NCBI GenBank assembly: GCA_029851415.1
Contig: CM056743.1
Span: 96,880,501-96,944,500 of the forward strand
DNA: 64,000 nt
Reading direction: 5' to 3'
Origin: Eretmocerus hayati
Lineage: Eukaryota; Arthropoda; Insecta; Hymenoptera; Aphelinidae
Under the pieces are notes generated by a model. That model did not search any database and was not told the DNA's origin. It saw only the letters and a list, made by a program, of their open reading frames with translations. Every line of letters starts with the position of its first letter. The first letter of the stretch is position 1. This document shows, piece by piece, positions 35,029 to 47,560 of the stretch. Made by a program: the position numbers and the translations under genes.

Positions 35029-35999
35029 TGATCCTGACCTACCCAAGATTAAATAACCATCACGGATGACATTGAGGTAGTATGTTTCCTCGATCTTCAA
35101 GGACTAATGGATCGTAACCAATGGAACTCAAACAATCTACTCACAACAAGTACAGGTGTTACAATTCTAACTCATCATGGGCTCGTCTGGATTCGATCTA
35201 ATACGTAAGCACATGGTTCTTTAATCAGCATATATCCTTCTCCTGAAGAGGTCTACAATCCCTGGTAGACAAACCGTCGAGAAAATATAATTCTCAATAC
35301 ATGGTAACTTTTGAGTTTCATTGGTCACTAGCCACGAGTCCTCAAAGATCGAGAGAGCATCCTCAATATTGTATATATTAAGGACGAGGGAACAACCATC
35401 ATCATTATCACGGATGACGTCATTTATTTTGACTCACTATAACGGTGCTATAATACTGATGATTCCCTCTAGCAGGGTTCGGTATATGTTGAATACTGGG
35501 ATAGGAAACTCACGGTTTCCATTGGAATGGAAGATTTGTCAGAATAAGACTTCTGCTTCACAGCATTGGATATTCTATTGATAGCCACATCCCTCGGCTC
35601 TTTATCATCAGAATCCTCAGCTGAAGGCTTATAATGATCATCGAATTCGTTCAGATGTGGATGTTGACGTATCAAATTAGTTGGACCCCTCTGTACGACG
35701 ACATTTCCACCATTAGACAAGATATTCTCATAATCTGCTGTTGGTATGAATACTAGGAATATAACGTCACCAGGCATCGTGCAGAGTCTATGATATTATA
35801 GATTGAGAGTGAGAGTGGCAGAAGAGCAACTTCTATCCCCAGTACATTATTGCACGAATTCGCTAATCAGTCTAACCATTTAACATTGATGAGGTTCATA
35901 GGCGGTTTCATACATAGGGATAATTCTCTATCAAAAGCGAAGACTTCCGATGGGAGATTGAGAGGAGGGATTCATCGTGATAAATCGGAGAAGTGAACT
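35029..35999. other. unassigned sequence with one 103-codon minus frame
   Basis: A minus-strand open frame at 35777-35469 starts MPGDVIFLVFIPTADYEN and has an acidic middle (SAEDSDDKEPRD). It looks protein-like but matches no family known to me. The rest shows no recognisable feature. Confidence 0.35.
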
Positions 36000-38600
36000 C
36001 AATACACTCACAAGACCAGGTCCAACTTTGCGGATCCTGGATTTATTCCAAACTCTGGGAATCATCTTGTTTTAGTGAGAAATGGAGGTATCTCAGAGGA
36101 TTGAGTCTCATGAGCACCCTGTTCTGAGATACAACTATGAAGATTAGCGTTGTTAGTATATCTGATTTATAAGGTTTTTAAACATGGATCGATATTAAGG
36201 TGGGCCGAAAAAACACGCCTCTCGAGAATCGTTTAGCATTAGTCGCGATTTACTGTCTTCAGGTGAGAATATATGGAAATAATTTTGCTGCGCGTTTTTC
36301 AGGATTTTCTTAGTCTAAGAGAGCGATGATGGGTGAAATACTAGGCATCAGTCCGCCGTATTAACCCTTTTTGATCATTTTCCACTACTTGACATCTCCA
36401 ATCTGATGCATCGTGGCTACTTGAAACTACCGGGATCATCCTTGATGAGCAGAAATACCTAGGAAGACGTATGAGAGATTGCCCATGCATCAATTATTAC
36501 GCGATATCCACGAGAATACTAATTCAGAGGGTGTAAGCAAATCTCTAAAAGCCTCGACAGGAGGTGCGCAATTGCTCTCCGACTCTTTCTCGTCCACCGT
36601 CCAGCACGTCCGCGGAGCGCCAATGCATGCACAATATGACCTGCGCAAAGTATTTCCTCTTTTTCCCCTTCTTCTCGGCATACGAGATCCACTCTGTGCC
36701 TACTGCGCAGCTATCGCGCACGGATTGGCGCTTTGTGGACATCTCGGGTGATGGGGAGATGAGAGAAAAAGAGCAATTGCGGGGTTTCTGTTGAGACCTT
36801 GAATGGCCTCCCCTATGCATTTTGTATCAGAACTTCAAGGACCTTGCTCGTCCTGAAAAACTCAACTTTGAGAGTCCAGCGAACATTTTTTTATACACTG
36901 ACACCCAAAGACAGTAATCCCAGTCAATGCTCAGCGATTCTCAAAAGTGATACTTTCTCGGCCCACTCTAGCCGCTATGGTCAATGCTCATCTACACGGC
37001 TGTATCTCAAGATGAGAGGTCCACGGGACTGAATCCCTTGAGATACCTTCATTTCTCACCGAAACAAGATGATTCCCAGAATTTGGAACGAACCCAAGAT
37101 CCGCCAAGTTGGACCTCGCCTCGTCAGTTAAATTGCTCGGAATTTTGCAAACTATATCTTTCGGCTGTTCAGGTGAAGTATCCAGAGTAACTGTGACCAG
37201 GAGGAAGCAGTAATTTCTGTTTTGCTCATGAGTAATTCCGCCCGAAACAGACCTACGGAAAAGGGTCATGTCTCAGATTGTTTTCTTGGGTTCTTCATTC
37301 GATTCTATGGTACAAAACTCGAACTTCCCACCGCCCATGGAGCCCCATAAGAATATTCTAGGTATCTCCGACGTGCATCACCTTATCCTTCTGGTTCATC
37401 TCCAACAACAAAATTTGGGTGCTTTCTTCAATAGGATGTTCATTTTTCGAATCCGTTTAGAGATATAGAGATGCGGTGTGCGAGATTCGAGAGGTCTTTG
37501 AAGAACCCATCGAAATCAGTCTCGTAGAACTGATTTTGAGGTCGTGAGTGGCTTCAGTAGGCAAGATAATGAAAATACAAGAATATTGGTTTTTCGAAAA
37601 GCCACTTCTTTCATCCCCTGAAAATGTGATATTTGATGTAAAAAGTTGTGTCCTTTCAGAAAAAAGTAGTCGCGAACATTTTTTCACGTCCGGAGGCTTA
37701 TTTTTGCTATTGTTTGCAAATCTATCTTCTAAGCGATAGAGAATTGTCCGTTCTCTGCGCATGGGTAGGAATTTCGTTGCCAGAACCAATTTCATTGAAG
37801 AGCCAAGAGAATTTCCTTCAGAATAACCACTTTGCAATGTCAATTTCATCAACTGGGACCGAAGCTGCAACGTGAGGTAGGAGAACCCTCAGTTTAGAGG
37901 CGGAGCGTGGGCGGACGCCATCCTGCACGGATTTACTACAACACTCCCTACGGTACTCCCGACATACCTCCTTGGATCCAGTGGTCTTCTGGATGCTGAA
38001 GCTCTGGTCCAAATGCATATAGAATTGACTTCGCCAAAAGGTCATTTTAAAGGAAATTCTCTTGACTTTTCAATGGAATTGGTCTCAGAAATACCAATTC
38101 TTACCCATGCGCAGAAAACAGACGATTTTTGATCGCTTAGAGAATAGATTTGCAGAAAATAGCAAAAACAGGCCGTAGGACGCAAAAAAGATGTTCGAGA
38201 CTACTTTATTCTGGAAGGACACAACATCATACATTGAATACCGAATTTTCAAAGGAAGAAATGGCTTTTCGAGGAATCAATATTACTGTATTCCATTCTC
38301 TTGCCGTAAGCCGCCCATGACCTCAAGATCGATTCCACGATATTGATTTCGATAGGTTTTTGAAGAGCTCTCGAATGCTGCAAACTGCATCTCTAAACGG
38401 ATTCGAGAAACTTGAATTGTATTGAAGAAAAGACTCAGATTTTTTTGGAGATGATTGGAAAGGACGAATTAATTCTCATGGGATCCCATGGGTGGTGAAA
38501 AGTTCATGTTTTGTATCGTGGAATCAAATGGGAAAGCCAAGAAAACAATCTGAGACATGACCCTTTTTCGTAGGTCTGTCTCTCGTTGATCCCTCTCATG
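36000..38600. repeat. array of alternating inverted units
   Basis: Two adjoining palindromes. 36000-36640 pairs with 37120-36700 (centre near 36670), and 37245-37840 pairs with the complement of 38040-38590 (centre near 37940). The middle unit is complete on the minus strand; its neighbours are plus-strand half units, one covering the 3' half and one the 5' half. Matches are interrupted by small indels; identity is roughly 75-80% by eye. Class unknown. Confidence 0.7.
36988..37269 (-). CDS. hypothetical open frame in inverted-unit array
   Basis: 93 codons from an ATG (MTLFRRSVSGG), soluble in character, not recognised. It lies in the complete middle unit of the array. An open stretch upstream on the same strand (37870-37457, 137 codons, with RTILYRLEDRFANN) may belong to the same decayed gene. 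The sister half units carry stops, so no copy is clearly functional. It may be non-coding. Confidence 0.3.
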   Translation of the reverse strand: MTLFRRSVSGGITHEQNRNYCFLLVTVTLDTSPEQPKDIVCKIPSNLTDEARSNLADLGFVPNSGNHLVSVRNEGISRDSVPWTSHLEIQPCR

Positions 38601-39517
38601 CAAAGACCTAGAATCACGTGAGGACCAATGAAAGAAATTTCTCAGGGTGAAGGATTGAACATATTTCTGAGATCCCCAGTACTGACAAGACTTCGATGAA
38701 ATTCTACGAATTCTGAATGAGAGATAGCGATGGCTACCTGAGTCTCGATTATGTGAGTCACGAGTATCATCATAATACCCATTTCATCTGTTGATCCGCG
38801 CGAGCTTCAGTGTTGATGGCCTGGCTGGTGTGGGATTAATTATGCGCTTGTGGCGAAGAATCGAGAATTTTCCACAATTATTTCAATTCGAAATCCTTCG
38901 TCAATCACCAATTCGAAGATCCCCCCCCCCCCCCACAGTGTACCTGATTCATTGTCGTGAATTCTGATCGGTAGCCTGAGAATGACTCAAGTTAGTAGAT
39001 ATCTATCGATAGAATTGCCGTGTCAGTAAATTCTAAGCGCCTCAATTTGTGACATCTGAAGAAAACTATTCTGGATCACAATAGCTGACTCAGGTATACT
39101 TCAACATGACAATATCTTCTGTGCCCAGAATCAGATGACTACGATGGGAAGTGATTGTTGTTCTCTCGTAGACTGAGCAGGAATGCCAAAAATCTTTCAT
39201 GGAATAAGAGGAGACGAACGGAAACAACTGAGACATGAGAGATATTGTAGATTTTTTGTCCTTGATGATGAATATTGAAGTTGGTGTCTTATCGATCTCG
39301 AAGAACGGTGGGAAATTGAATCGGTCCCCGAAATTTCGTGATGGAACTTTCATCACGACGTTTCGTCCACACAGATTCGTGAACCTTATCAGGCTTGGGT
39401 TTTTGTTATTCTCCAGATCGTCATGGTATATTGAGTGATCTTGTGCTGGAGACCAGACATAACGTCTGGCTCCTGTCAATACAGGTAAACGGGAACAACT
39501 GAGGATCGGCGAGAGAG
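38601..39517. other. unassigned sequence; C14 run; 148-codon minus frame
   Basis: A run of 14 C at 38921-38934. A minus-strand open frame at 39536-39090 (with SLIRFTNLCGRNVVMKV and a Lys/Ile-rich middle) overlaps the LINE tail at its start. It has no recognised family, so a decayed gene or viral remnant cannot be excluded. Confidence 0.35.
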
Positions 39518-40760
39518 ATTGATTGATTGATAACAATTCATTAATGCCTAGGTCTTGATAGACCGTGAGGCAAGAGGATTTTACATGGTATTAACAAGGA
39601 ATAGATTCAACGCAAACAATGGATGAATATGATTGAATTAATACTAATTTCTATACTCTAGAATTCTAGTGAACTGATTATGAAACCAAATATAATAGAA
39701 CGTTAGAATTATATTTGAGGGTATAAGTTAGATAGAACTTTTGGAAATCGATAAAAATGTCGCTATAAAGCAATGACAGACGAGAATCAAGAAGGAAAAT
39801 ACGAATTATAAAATGCCCAATGATTCTAGCAAATATATGCAAAGAAGAACTTAGTATCATACAAAAATTCTATTCAAGAGACTATTTTTGAATGATGATG
39901 TTAAACGGTTCTTGACAGGTCTGAATTGATTACTATTGATATACGTTCCGCTTGCTCATCTCTTTGCGCGTAAACACTACCTTCACGACACCATACATAT
40001 TTGAAATTGTAAGATTTAGCGCGATCCTTAGCTTCGAGATACAAATTGTACGCATACTGCGGAAGCATCTCGTACATAACAATTTTTGACTCACTTTCGA
40101 AATAAGGAACTACATCAGTAATCTTCAAGTCACCAAAGTCACGTTTTGCTGTAAGTACATGATTACGCACAGTAACAAACTTGAATTCGATAACAAATGA
40201 CAAGTCATTTACATGAGGATTCGTAACTGAAGATCGAGAAGGAATGGGTAAAGAACTTTGTGTTTTTGATACGATCTCACGAGTCTCAAGAATATCTCCA
40301 GATAAAGGCTCGCGATTCATTGTTTTTAGAATATCTTTGGGAAGTTCTTCCAATGGTTTTGTGCAAGAGCGAAGTATTCCCGTAACTCTCAATTCTGATG
40401 ATGATGATCGACAATTTGCCTGCACATTTACTCAACTCGTCCCGGAGAGCATAATTTTCATTTTCAAGCACACTTATTGTTCCAGATTGCTTCTCGATTT
40501 TCACCATAAGATTGTCAAGTTTTTGACTAAAACTAGAAAGATTTTGGGAAGTTTTTGGAGCGCTCGATTGCATTTCGACGAACAGGACTGTAAATTGTTG
40601 TTTCATGTTGAACTTTTCCCCATCTTCGGGTAATTGTGACACGATTCTATGTCGGGCTACGGGAAATGAAATGATAACACCACAATCTTGACAACACCGT
40701 CACAAATTACACTGAGATAGCTCTCAAGCAGATGAAGCAGAAATGTAGTCTGCTATGCCG
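39518..40760 (-). mobile_element. ORF1-only LINE derivative (half-LINE)
   Basis: Minus-strand LINE unit with an ORF1-type protein (40642-39901), then about 370 bp of 3' UTR, and the tail ATCAATCAATC at 39530-39518. The end (ACGGTCTATCAAGACC then CAATCAATC) resembles that of the LINE at 41770-44640. No endonuclease or RT lies between ORF1 and the tail, so it seems an internally deleted, non-autonomous copy. The 5' end is approximate. Confidence 0.6.
39901..40642 (-). pseudogene. LINE ORF1 protein, CR1-like
   Basis: Two overlapping frames (40642-40286 and 40425-39901) joined by a frameshift near 40410. First part: a coiled-coil stretch with LENENYALRDELSKC. Second part: VMYEMLPQYAYNLYLEAKDR and FKYVWCREGSVYAQRDEQAE, the C-terminal nucleic-acid-binding module seen in ORF1 of CR1-type LINEs (compare IYINEMLPRDKY and FKYVWHSGGRFWVRR in LINE C). 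Role: RNA binding and chaperone. Dead copy. Confidence 0.75.
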
Positions 40761-41149
40761 CACTTCACTATATATAGTCACTATAGTTCACTGCTGTGTC
40801 AGCCTCGAATGATAATGCAGGTAATGCTGGGTACTCAGGATGAGGCCGCTAATATGCAGAATAATGCTGGATGATTGGGATGCCAAAGAATTCACGAGCC
40901 ACGTTGTGGTTAACTTCAAAATTGCTTTCAGACAAAACGGCTCCCTAGCTCACAAAAATGAGCTCGTACAATAATGCTCATCGACTGCGTGAGCCACAGG
41001 ATAGCCGATTCATCTGTTAAATCACAGCTCGTGCCAACAAATACAAAATTATGAGTACTGAGTAGATCTAATAGCGGAACATGTGAGGACAAGTGCTCCT
41101 ACTCACAGTTGCAGAGAGAGAGAGAGAGAGAGAGAAGATGCAGATAGAA
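40761..41149. other. no gene recognised
   Basis: Contains repeated ATAATGCTGG/ATAATGCTCA words and a GA run at 41107-41132. Nothing else recognised. Confidence 0.5.
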
Positions 41150-41716
41150 GATGATGAAGATAGAAGATGCCGACAAGTGGCCGAAGAGAGAAGATGGAGA
41201 AGAGGAACGCTCGCAATCGAGCGCGAGACATGCCGCTCATCCTGAAGTAATGCTCACGCGGTTCCGGGATGAGATGGTAGATGCAGGTGGATCTCCTTCT
41301 TGATTGCCCGATGCCCTAGGTATCGGACATCGAGGGGAGAGGGATATTACACGGCCGGGCCCACCTCTCGGTGGGCCCCACCCAAACCCGTGTCCCGCCT
41401 GGTATGGCCTGCGTGGGCTATGCGTAGTCCGCGTAAGCTGAACCAGTCCGGTGTCTGGGGACGGATCCGAGGGATCCTGAGGCAGATTTTGCCCTCTAAC
41501 CACCTTAAAAAAAAAAAAAAAGAGAGATTGATTGATTGATGGATGTCCTTTATTCGTCATAAGACAAAATATAACCCACATATTTTTACATATGTTGCAT
41601 AATTCTAGAAAAAAATTCAAAAATAAAAAGAAAATGTGTAAAATATATATAACACAAGCGATTTGGTCAAGGACAGGTACATATCACAAATTGTGACTAG
41701 TCATTACAATTGCGAA
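41150..41716 (-). repeat. retroelement 3'-to-3' junction, inverted copy of 56844-57625
   Basis: Left part (41165-41506, plus strand) is GC-rich and ends in a poly(A) run (about 41507-41521). Right part is the 3' UTR and TCAATCAATC tail of a B-type LINE on the minus strand (41716-41525). The same two-part sequence, inverted and with a P-like MITE added, lies at 56844-57625. The GC-rich part looks like the 3' end of another poly(A) retroelement, but no protein proves it. Confidence 0.75.
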
Positions 41717-42095
41717 AAAAAAAAAGAGAGAGAGAGAGAGGAAGAGAATGAGGGAGAGAGAAAGAGAATGATTGATTGATGAACAATTTATTTTACCGTG
41801 GTCACAATGGACCGTATGGCAATAGTGAATGCATAACATAATATCAACATATTTTACATGACATAGACTTCAGTGACAGGTTAATTTAGTTCTTCTTTGC
41901 AAGTAACTACTAATATGGAAGAATACAAACATTCCAAGACTAACCTACTAATACACAATGGACATCTGCGAATCTGAAGCATAACTTAACCTTAATCATA
42001 CCCATACTCAATCCTCACACTTAACCACTTTCATACGGTTTCCAGACTATAAATATATAACTAAATAGCGTCCTTGATATCCTCGGATGGTACTC

Positions 42096-43880
42096 TTAGA
42101 CGGATAGCAACTGGGACTGATTCCCAAGTTGCGATGGCAACACGGGAGGAAGCTTCTTCATACGCCGTGGTACGCGCAAAAGGAACTTGAACTCGAGCAG
42201 ATTTGATCCTTTGGGATCTCTCAATATCATCATGAAGCGGTTTAAACAGTTCATTTGAATACTCAGGGGTCCCAGTTGTGAAGATCTTGTACGCTCAGAC
42301 ACAGAGAGAACACTCCCGCCGGCGGGACAGTGGAACCCATCCTAAGCGCTCGTAGTAGGGTTTCAATGCAACATCACGACGACAACGGAATATGAATCGC
42401 ACACAAGTATTGAGCAGACGCTGCAACTTTGTTTCCAAATAACTAGAGAGATCATGAAATACTAAGCAAGCATAATCGAAATGCGTAATAATGAGTGCGT
42501 TGACTAGCATTTTCTTCACCTCACATGAGAGGAAGTTACCCCGATATCGTAGTCTATGTAAATACCATGAACCCTAGAACAAATACCCGCGACGTGCGCA
42601 TTCCACGAAAGATCCTGCGAGAATATAACGCCGAGATTCTTCATCGTTTTCTGTAGAGGCATAACGGTGCCATCTACGAGAATAGGTGACAAGGCACCTA
42701 TTCTCAAGCCAGATATTCTCAAGTGAGATCAAGCCTCATATGGTGTTGTACTGAGGCACTCGAGGTAGCTTTTGTTTTAGGGATATTGAGGCGCAGTTTG
42801 TTATCTTGTGCCCATTCAAGAATAGTCAGCGAGTCCTCATTCAACTTCTCAATCAAAGAGGGGAGCTCCGATGGTTTGCCTTGTATATGAATTTGGAAGT
42901 CATCAGCAAAAAGCATGCCCTTAAATTGCAGTACTTCAAAATGCGCATGATGGGGTCAATGAATATTAGAAATATTGTAGGCCCTGGGTTCGAGCCCTGG
43001 GGGAAGCCCGAGGTGCTGGGCTCAAACTCGGACACAGAACCATCTGCGTCAATCACGGCTTGATACTTGCCACTCAAGTAAGAATGAAACCAGGTGATTG
43101 CTTCTTCAGAGAAATTCAACTCCTTCGTTCTACGTAATACCAACCCATAGTCAACACTACTGGAAGCTGATTTGAAGTCAAAAAGCATTTGAATTGTAAC
43201 TAGGTCATTTTCAATACGACTCGGATATCCTCGGATACCCTGAGGAGAGCAGTCTGGGTGCTGGAGTTTGCTCGAAACCCGGATTGAAAAGGAGACAACA
43301 TCTAATGGCGTTCGAGGTGATCAATCAGTTGGCTTTTTACTAAATTATCGAAGACTTTGGCAAAATGCGGTAGATTAGAAATCAACCTGGTATCAGAAGG
43401 TACTTTAGGCTAGGGAATCTTACTCAGCGGTATTACAAGCGACTTCTTCCGAATGTCGGGGTACCGACACGTTTCAATTGATAGATTGAATAGTTTTACA
43501 AAATAAGGCACTAAAATTGGGAGAACATATTTGAAATATGGTAGTGATATACCATCAAGACTCTGTCCTTTGGATTTCGGTAGGCAACTTAGCATAGATT
43601 CATATACCTGGATGCCATCAGCCGGCTTGATAGAAAACTCAGGACAGTGGCTATCGACATCGCTCTCGATGATCACGTGAAGAGTATTATAGGAACAGTT
43701 TGAATACTGGCTGGCCATTTCCGAATAAAATTCATTTAGTTGCTTTGCCGAAAAATACTCTGATGGCGACTTATTCGTATCTTTCGATAGACCTAACTTC
43801 CGTAATACATCCCAGTAACCTGATTTGCCAGAAGCCTTAGAAAAAGACTCAAGGCAATAATTATCCTTGGCTTTACTCAT
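42096..43880 (-). pseudogene. LINE A reverse transcriptase
   Basis: Fragments 43880-43410 (N-terminal RT, DGISLPYFKYVLP), 43188-42853 (motif A region as LFDFKSASSSVDYGL, motif B as FPQGSNPGPTIF), 42916-42719 (FADD box), then thumb and C-terminal pieces to 42096. In motif A the usual FDFSKAFDxV reads FDFKSASSSVD, so catalytic geometry is probably lost. Several frameshifts; inactive. Confidence 0.8.
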
Positions 43881-44180
43881 ACTATACTTGAGCTGCTTAC
43901 GACGGAGTTTGTATTCAGATCATACTCGAGGGTTATCAGATTTCTTAGCCCGCTCATATATTTCATCGCGCAATTTTGCCTCCCTACGGAGGTCGGGAGT
44001 GATCCATGGGGTCACACGCTCCCGACGAGTACGGGATGATTTCGGGGCCATCTGGTCAAGGAGGCTTAGTGATGTTCCTTGGAATCCCTCTGAAGATTTA
44101 TCCACATCAGTGCATTCGAGTAACTTGCCATGGCTTAGTAGAGTTTCTTACTGTTCACTGTACAATTTGGGATCAAAATT

Positions 44181-44558
44181 TCAAAAATCACGTGCCGTAA
44201 CAATTTTTGACTTCTTGACAATTGAGAGAAATTTGTACTCGATCAGAAAGAAATCATGGCCATTGATGAAAGGAGCATTAGATTTGATTCTGTTAACAAC
44301 TTTCTCAGCAGAATCAGTGATTATGACATCAATCCAGGTGTCAGTATTTTCAAGGTGATGTGTAGATTCAAATAGAACACAGTACAGAGGATTCTTAAAG
44401 AGCAAATCGCGTAGATGACAGGAATAATATTCTTGTGACAGCAAATCAGAGTTTGATCGAAGCTTCCGCATATCCACGAAAAATTGACCTAATACATTTC
44501 CTTTCGGTCGACGGTAAACGGGAGCAAACGGAATATTGCAGTTTTCTTGAGTTTGCAC
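44181..44558 (-). pseudogene. LINE A endonuclease C-terminal part
   Basis: 125-codon frame ending in the LINE APE-type endonuclease: WIDVIITDSAEKV and SNAPFINGHDFFLIEYKF. GHD stands where catalytic SDH is usual, so His-Asp is kept and Ser is lost. It would nick target DNA. Confidence 0.72.
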
Positions 44559-44640
44559 ATCACATACTGACTAGGAGAGGTTGTCACATCCGGGTGATGG
44601 ATTTAGCTGGAAATTTGGACGTGCCTTGTACTACATGAGG

Positions 44641-45175
44641 ATATGAAGTTCCCAGAGTTATAGACCCTAACGCTCAATGGTAATTTGATGAGATCAAGAA
44701 GAAGATCCTCAATTTGGAGCTTTTTTCACACCGATTGTCAAATGGCAGATAGATGTTATGTACCGGGCAAGCCAGGGCTCGCAAAATCATCTCCCCCATG
44801 GCTTGCCTACCTCAAAACACATGTGTAAAATTAGCACTCGATTGTGAAAAAATGCTCCAATATGATCAAGGCTTGTACAGCAAAATCAACTTCCAATAGT
44901 GTACCTCGCTATCTTGATGGTTTCACGTACCTTCGTAGCTTGTATGTCACAATTATCATAATTAGTTGTGATCCATTCCCTAATCTGAAAGTGTATAGAA
45001 TACGAAGGAGAATGAGTACCAAAACCCAGTAAAAAACTTGCATGAACAATTACATGAGGGAGGAGAAGAGTGAGAACTTTTTACCAAAGTTTACGTAATC
45101 GACTCTGAACATTTTAGGCTAATCTCACGCCTTCCCAGTCTCACCACAACTCAAAGTGGAATGTAACATTCTTGA
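44641..45175. other. no gene recognised
   Basis: Non-repetitive sequence between LINE copies A and D; nothing recognised on either strand. Confidence 0.5.
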
Positions 45176-47560
45176 ATGGATGGTCATTTACGTCACCATC
45201 AACGTCTTTACTCCCACTCCGCCAAAAAATTCCTTCACCTACAGAGATTTTCAAAACATCACTCCGGAGATATTGGATGATCAATTGCTTCGCTGTGACT
45301 GAACAGCTCTTGAAAATGCCGAAACCAGTTTGGAACATACAATTCGCTGCTTGAATGAAAATTTACAGACCGGTATAAATGAATTAGCACCCGAAAAAAC
45401 TATTAATCCGCGTAAAAATGACGCTCCTTGGATTGGTCCTGAGCTGAGGGTACTCATGAATAAGCGAGACGCGACGCGCAGGCGCTGGGAACGGATTCAA
45501 CGTAACCAGCGCAATTGTCCTGAGCTTCAAAATGAATACTTTCGGCTCAGCGAAGAGGTCGAATTGCGCATTGAACAAGAGCATAACCTCCATTGAAACC
45601 CATTCGTCAGATGCTCTTGATCAGGAGTAGAGCATTTGGGAGGAGATGCGCAATCTCGGCCTCCTGCCTAAGAGCAAAGAAGAGGAACTTCATGGCTTTA
45701 CACCGGATGAGTTGAACGCACACTTTGCGGGAGTTTCCGTTTCGCCCCACGAAAATATTAATGAAGCAATGGACTATATTGACTCGGCACCGGAGGAGGG
45801 GTTTAAATTTAAGCCCACAAATGTTAGTGATGTAGTCCTTGATATCAAACATTTCTCTTCACAGGCCCGTAGAGTGGATGGCATACCCCAAGGCATGATC
45901 GCGAAAGCTCTTCCGGCTATTGGTGATCTTATTATACATATTTTCAACTCCTCTTCTGCTCATGGCATTTTTTCCTGAGGCTTGGGAGCAAGCGCAGCTG
46001 ATTGCATTGAAGAAGACTGCTGCTCCATCAACGGTCTTGGACTTCCGTCCTATAGCGCTGCTGTGCTTCCTCTCCAAGGTTCTGGAAAAAATCGCACATA
46101 ACCAAACCACGGAGTATTTGAAAACTGAGAAGATACTTGATCGCTTTCGGACTGGTTTTAGGCGACACCATAGCACCCAGACAGCTTTGTTAAAATTGAC
46201 CGATGACATCAGAGTAGGTAGAGTCAGGGAAAAGATAACTCTGCTCCTACTATTTGATTTTAGTAAAGCTTTTGATACAATCTCACCATCCAAGCTGTTG
46301 AGGAAGCTACGACATCTCAGCTTCTCAAGATAGGCGCTCCTGTGGATAAAATCATATTTACAGGGTCACACCCAACAAATCACTTCTGAAGTAGGCAAAT
46401 CTGATTGGCTCGAAACCAATCCGGGTGTTCCACAGGGGTCCGTCCTTGGGCCTCTCCTCTTAAGCTTGTATGTGAATGACCTGGCTGGTTTGCTAGACAG
46501 AAAGTCGGTTCATCATCTATTTTATGCGGATGATCTCCAAATTCATCTCCAAATCGAGAAAAATAAGATCAGGAAAGGTATTGCTCGGCTGGGCGAAATA
46601 GGACGACTAATTGCCGAGTGGGCCAGAAGTTCCGGCATGTGTCTCAACGCTGACAAAACCAAGGCAATCTACTTCAGTTCGGAGAGAGAAATCAAAGATT
46701 TGAAGAAAATGGACTTGCCAGGGGTTGAGATACAGGAGGGAAAGTTCATCGCGTTCAGTGATACGGTCGTGAGTCTTGGTGTTACACTTGACAGTGAATT
46801 GACATGGAAACTGCACATTGACCAAGTGACTAAGGAAGTTAACAGCGCTCCATACGGTCTGCGGTTTTTCAGGGCATGTATCTCTAGACCTCTCCGAATT
46901 TGCTTAGTCGAGTCATTGGTTCAACCGCACCTAGATTATTGCACGGGCATGTACCTCGACGCCACGGACGAACAGCGGCAACGGATACAGAGACTAAGCA
47001 ATTTATGTGTGAGATATATTCTTGATCTTAGGAGAGACGAGCACATCACTCCGTTTAGGAAGCGTTTGGGTTGGTTACGTACTGACTCGCGATGAATGTA
47101 CTTCGCAGCTCTCTTGATGCATAAGATCATGCACTCAGGGAAACTTGGCTACCTAGCTGTGATGTTTACCAGGTACCAATCCGAACGCCCCGCACGGGGT
47201 GATCTAGAAGAACAGGTACTCAAAGTTCCCAAATGAGACTTGAATATGGAAGAAGATCTTTCCAGGTCCGATGTGCTCATTTGTGGAACTTCCCCCCTCC
47301 GGGCTTTCGACAGCTTAGGAAGATATCATTATTTGAAGAGTCCTTAAGGGTTTTCTTGTTAACACAGTCTTCCCAGAGGATTGATGTGGAGGAAAAACTC
47401 TATTTTAATCGGTAAACTATGATAGGCATGAGTCCGTTTCAATTGATGTTTTCTACTTCAGAAGAGTTATGCGTGGTTATGCGTGGCTTTCTCGCTACCG
47501 AACTGAGATTCCTGTGATATTTCTGTGGGCTCATGTCTTTTTCATATGTCTTCCCAAACG
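45176..47560 (+). mobile_element. CR1-like LINE copy D, 5'-truncated and broken
   Basis: Collinear with LINE B from its VTINVFTPTPPKNSFTY region to the C-terminus. Frames 45330-45596, 45646-45978, 45920-46333 and 46466-47095 carry the linker, RT motifs (LLLLFDFSKAFDTI, GVPQGSVLGPLL, LFYADDLQIHLQ) and thumb, then a broken C-terminal part to about 47415 and a 3' UTR resembling that of LINE C. Frameshifts occur near 45600, 45970 and 46330, with a stop near 47093. RT catalytic residues are present in the decoded pieces. Confidence 0.88.

Larger units (their letters stand above)
41770..44640 (-). mobile_element. degenerate CR1-like LINE (copy A)
   Basis: 5'-truncated LINE on the minus strand. In order: end of the endonuclease (TWIDVIITD, NAPFINGHDFFLIEY), linker, RT with SGFPQGSNPGPTIF (motif B) and LLFADDFQIHI (motif C), thumb and C-terminal parts in broken frames, 3' UTR, and the tail ATCAATCAATC at about 41780-41770. 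At least five frameshifts or stops. It belongs to a different family from copies B, C and D. Tail sequence and ORF style suggest CR1 or a close clade. Confidence 0.82.

Noticed and set aside
35029..39536. Minus-strand open frames as an endogenous viral gene
   Set aside because: They look protein-like, but no viral family motif was recognised and the inverted relatives carry stops; kept only as hypothetical.
41237..41620. Open frames in the GC-rich retroelement end
   Set aside because: Present on both strands and cross the poly(A) run and the LINE tail; not protein-like.
42976..43010. GGGTTCGAGCCC resembling a tRNA T-loop or B box
   Set aside because: It lies in the RT motif B coding region of LINE A on the other strand, and no matching D-arm, anticodon arm or acceptor stem is present.
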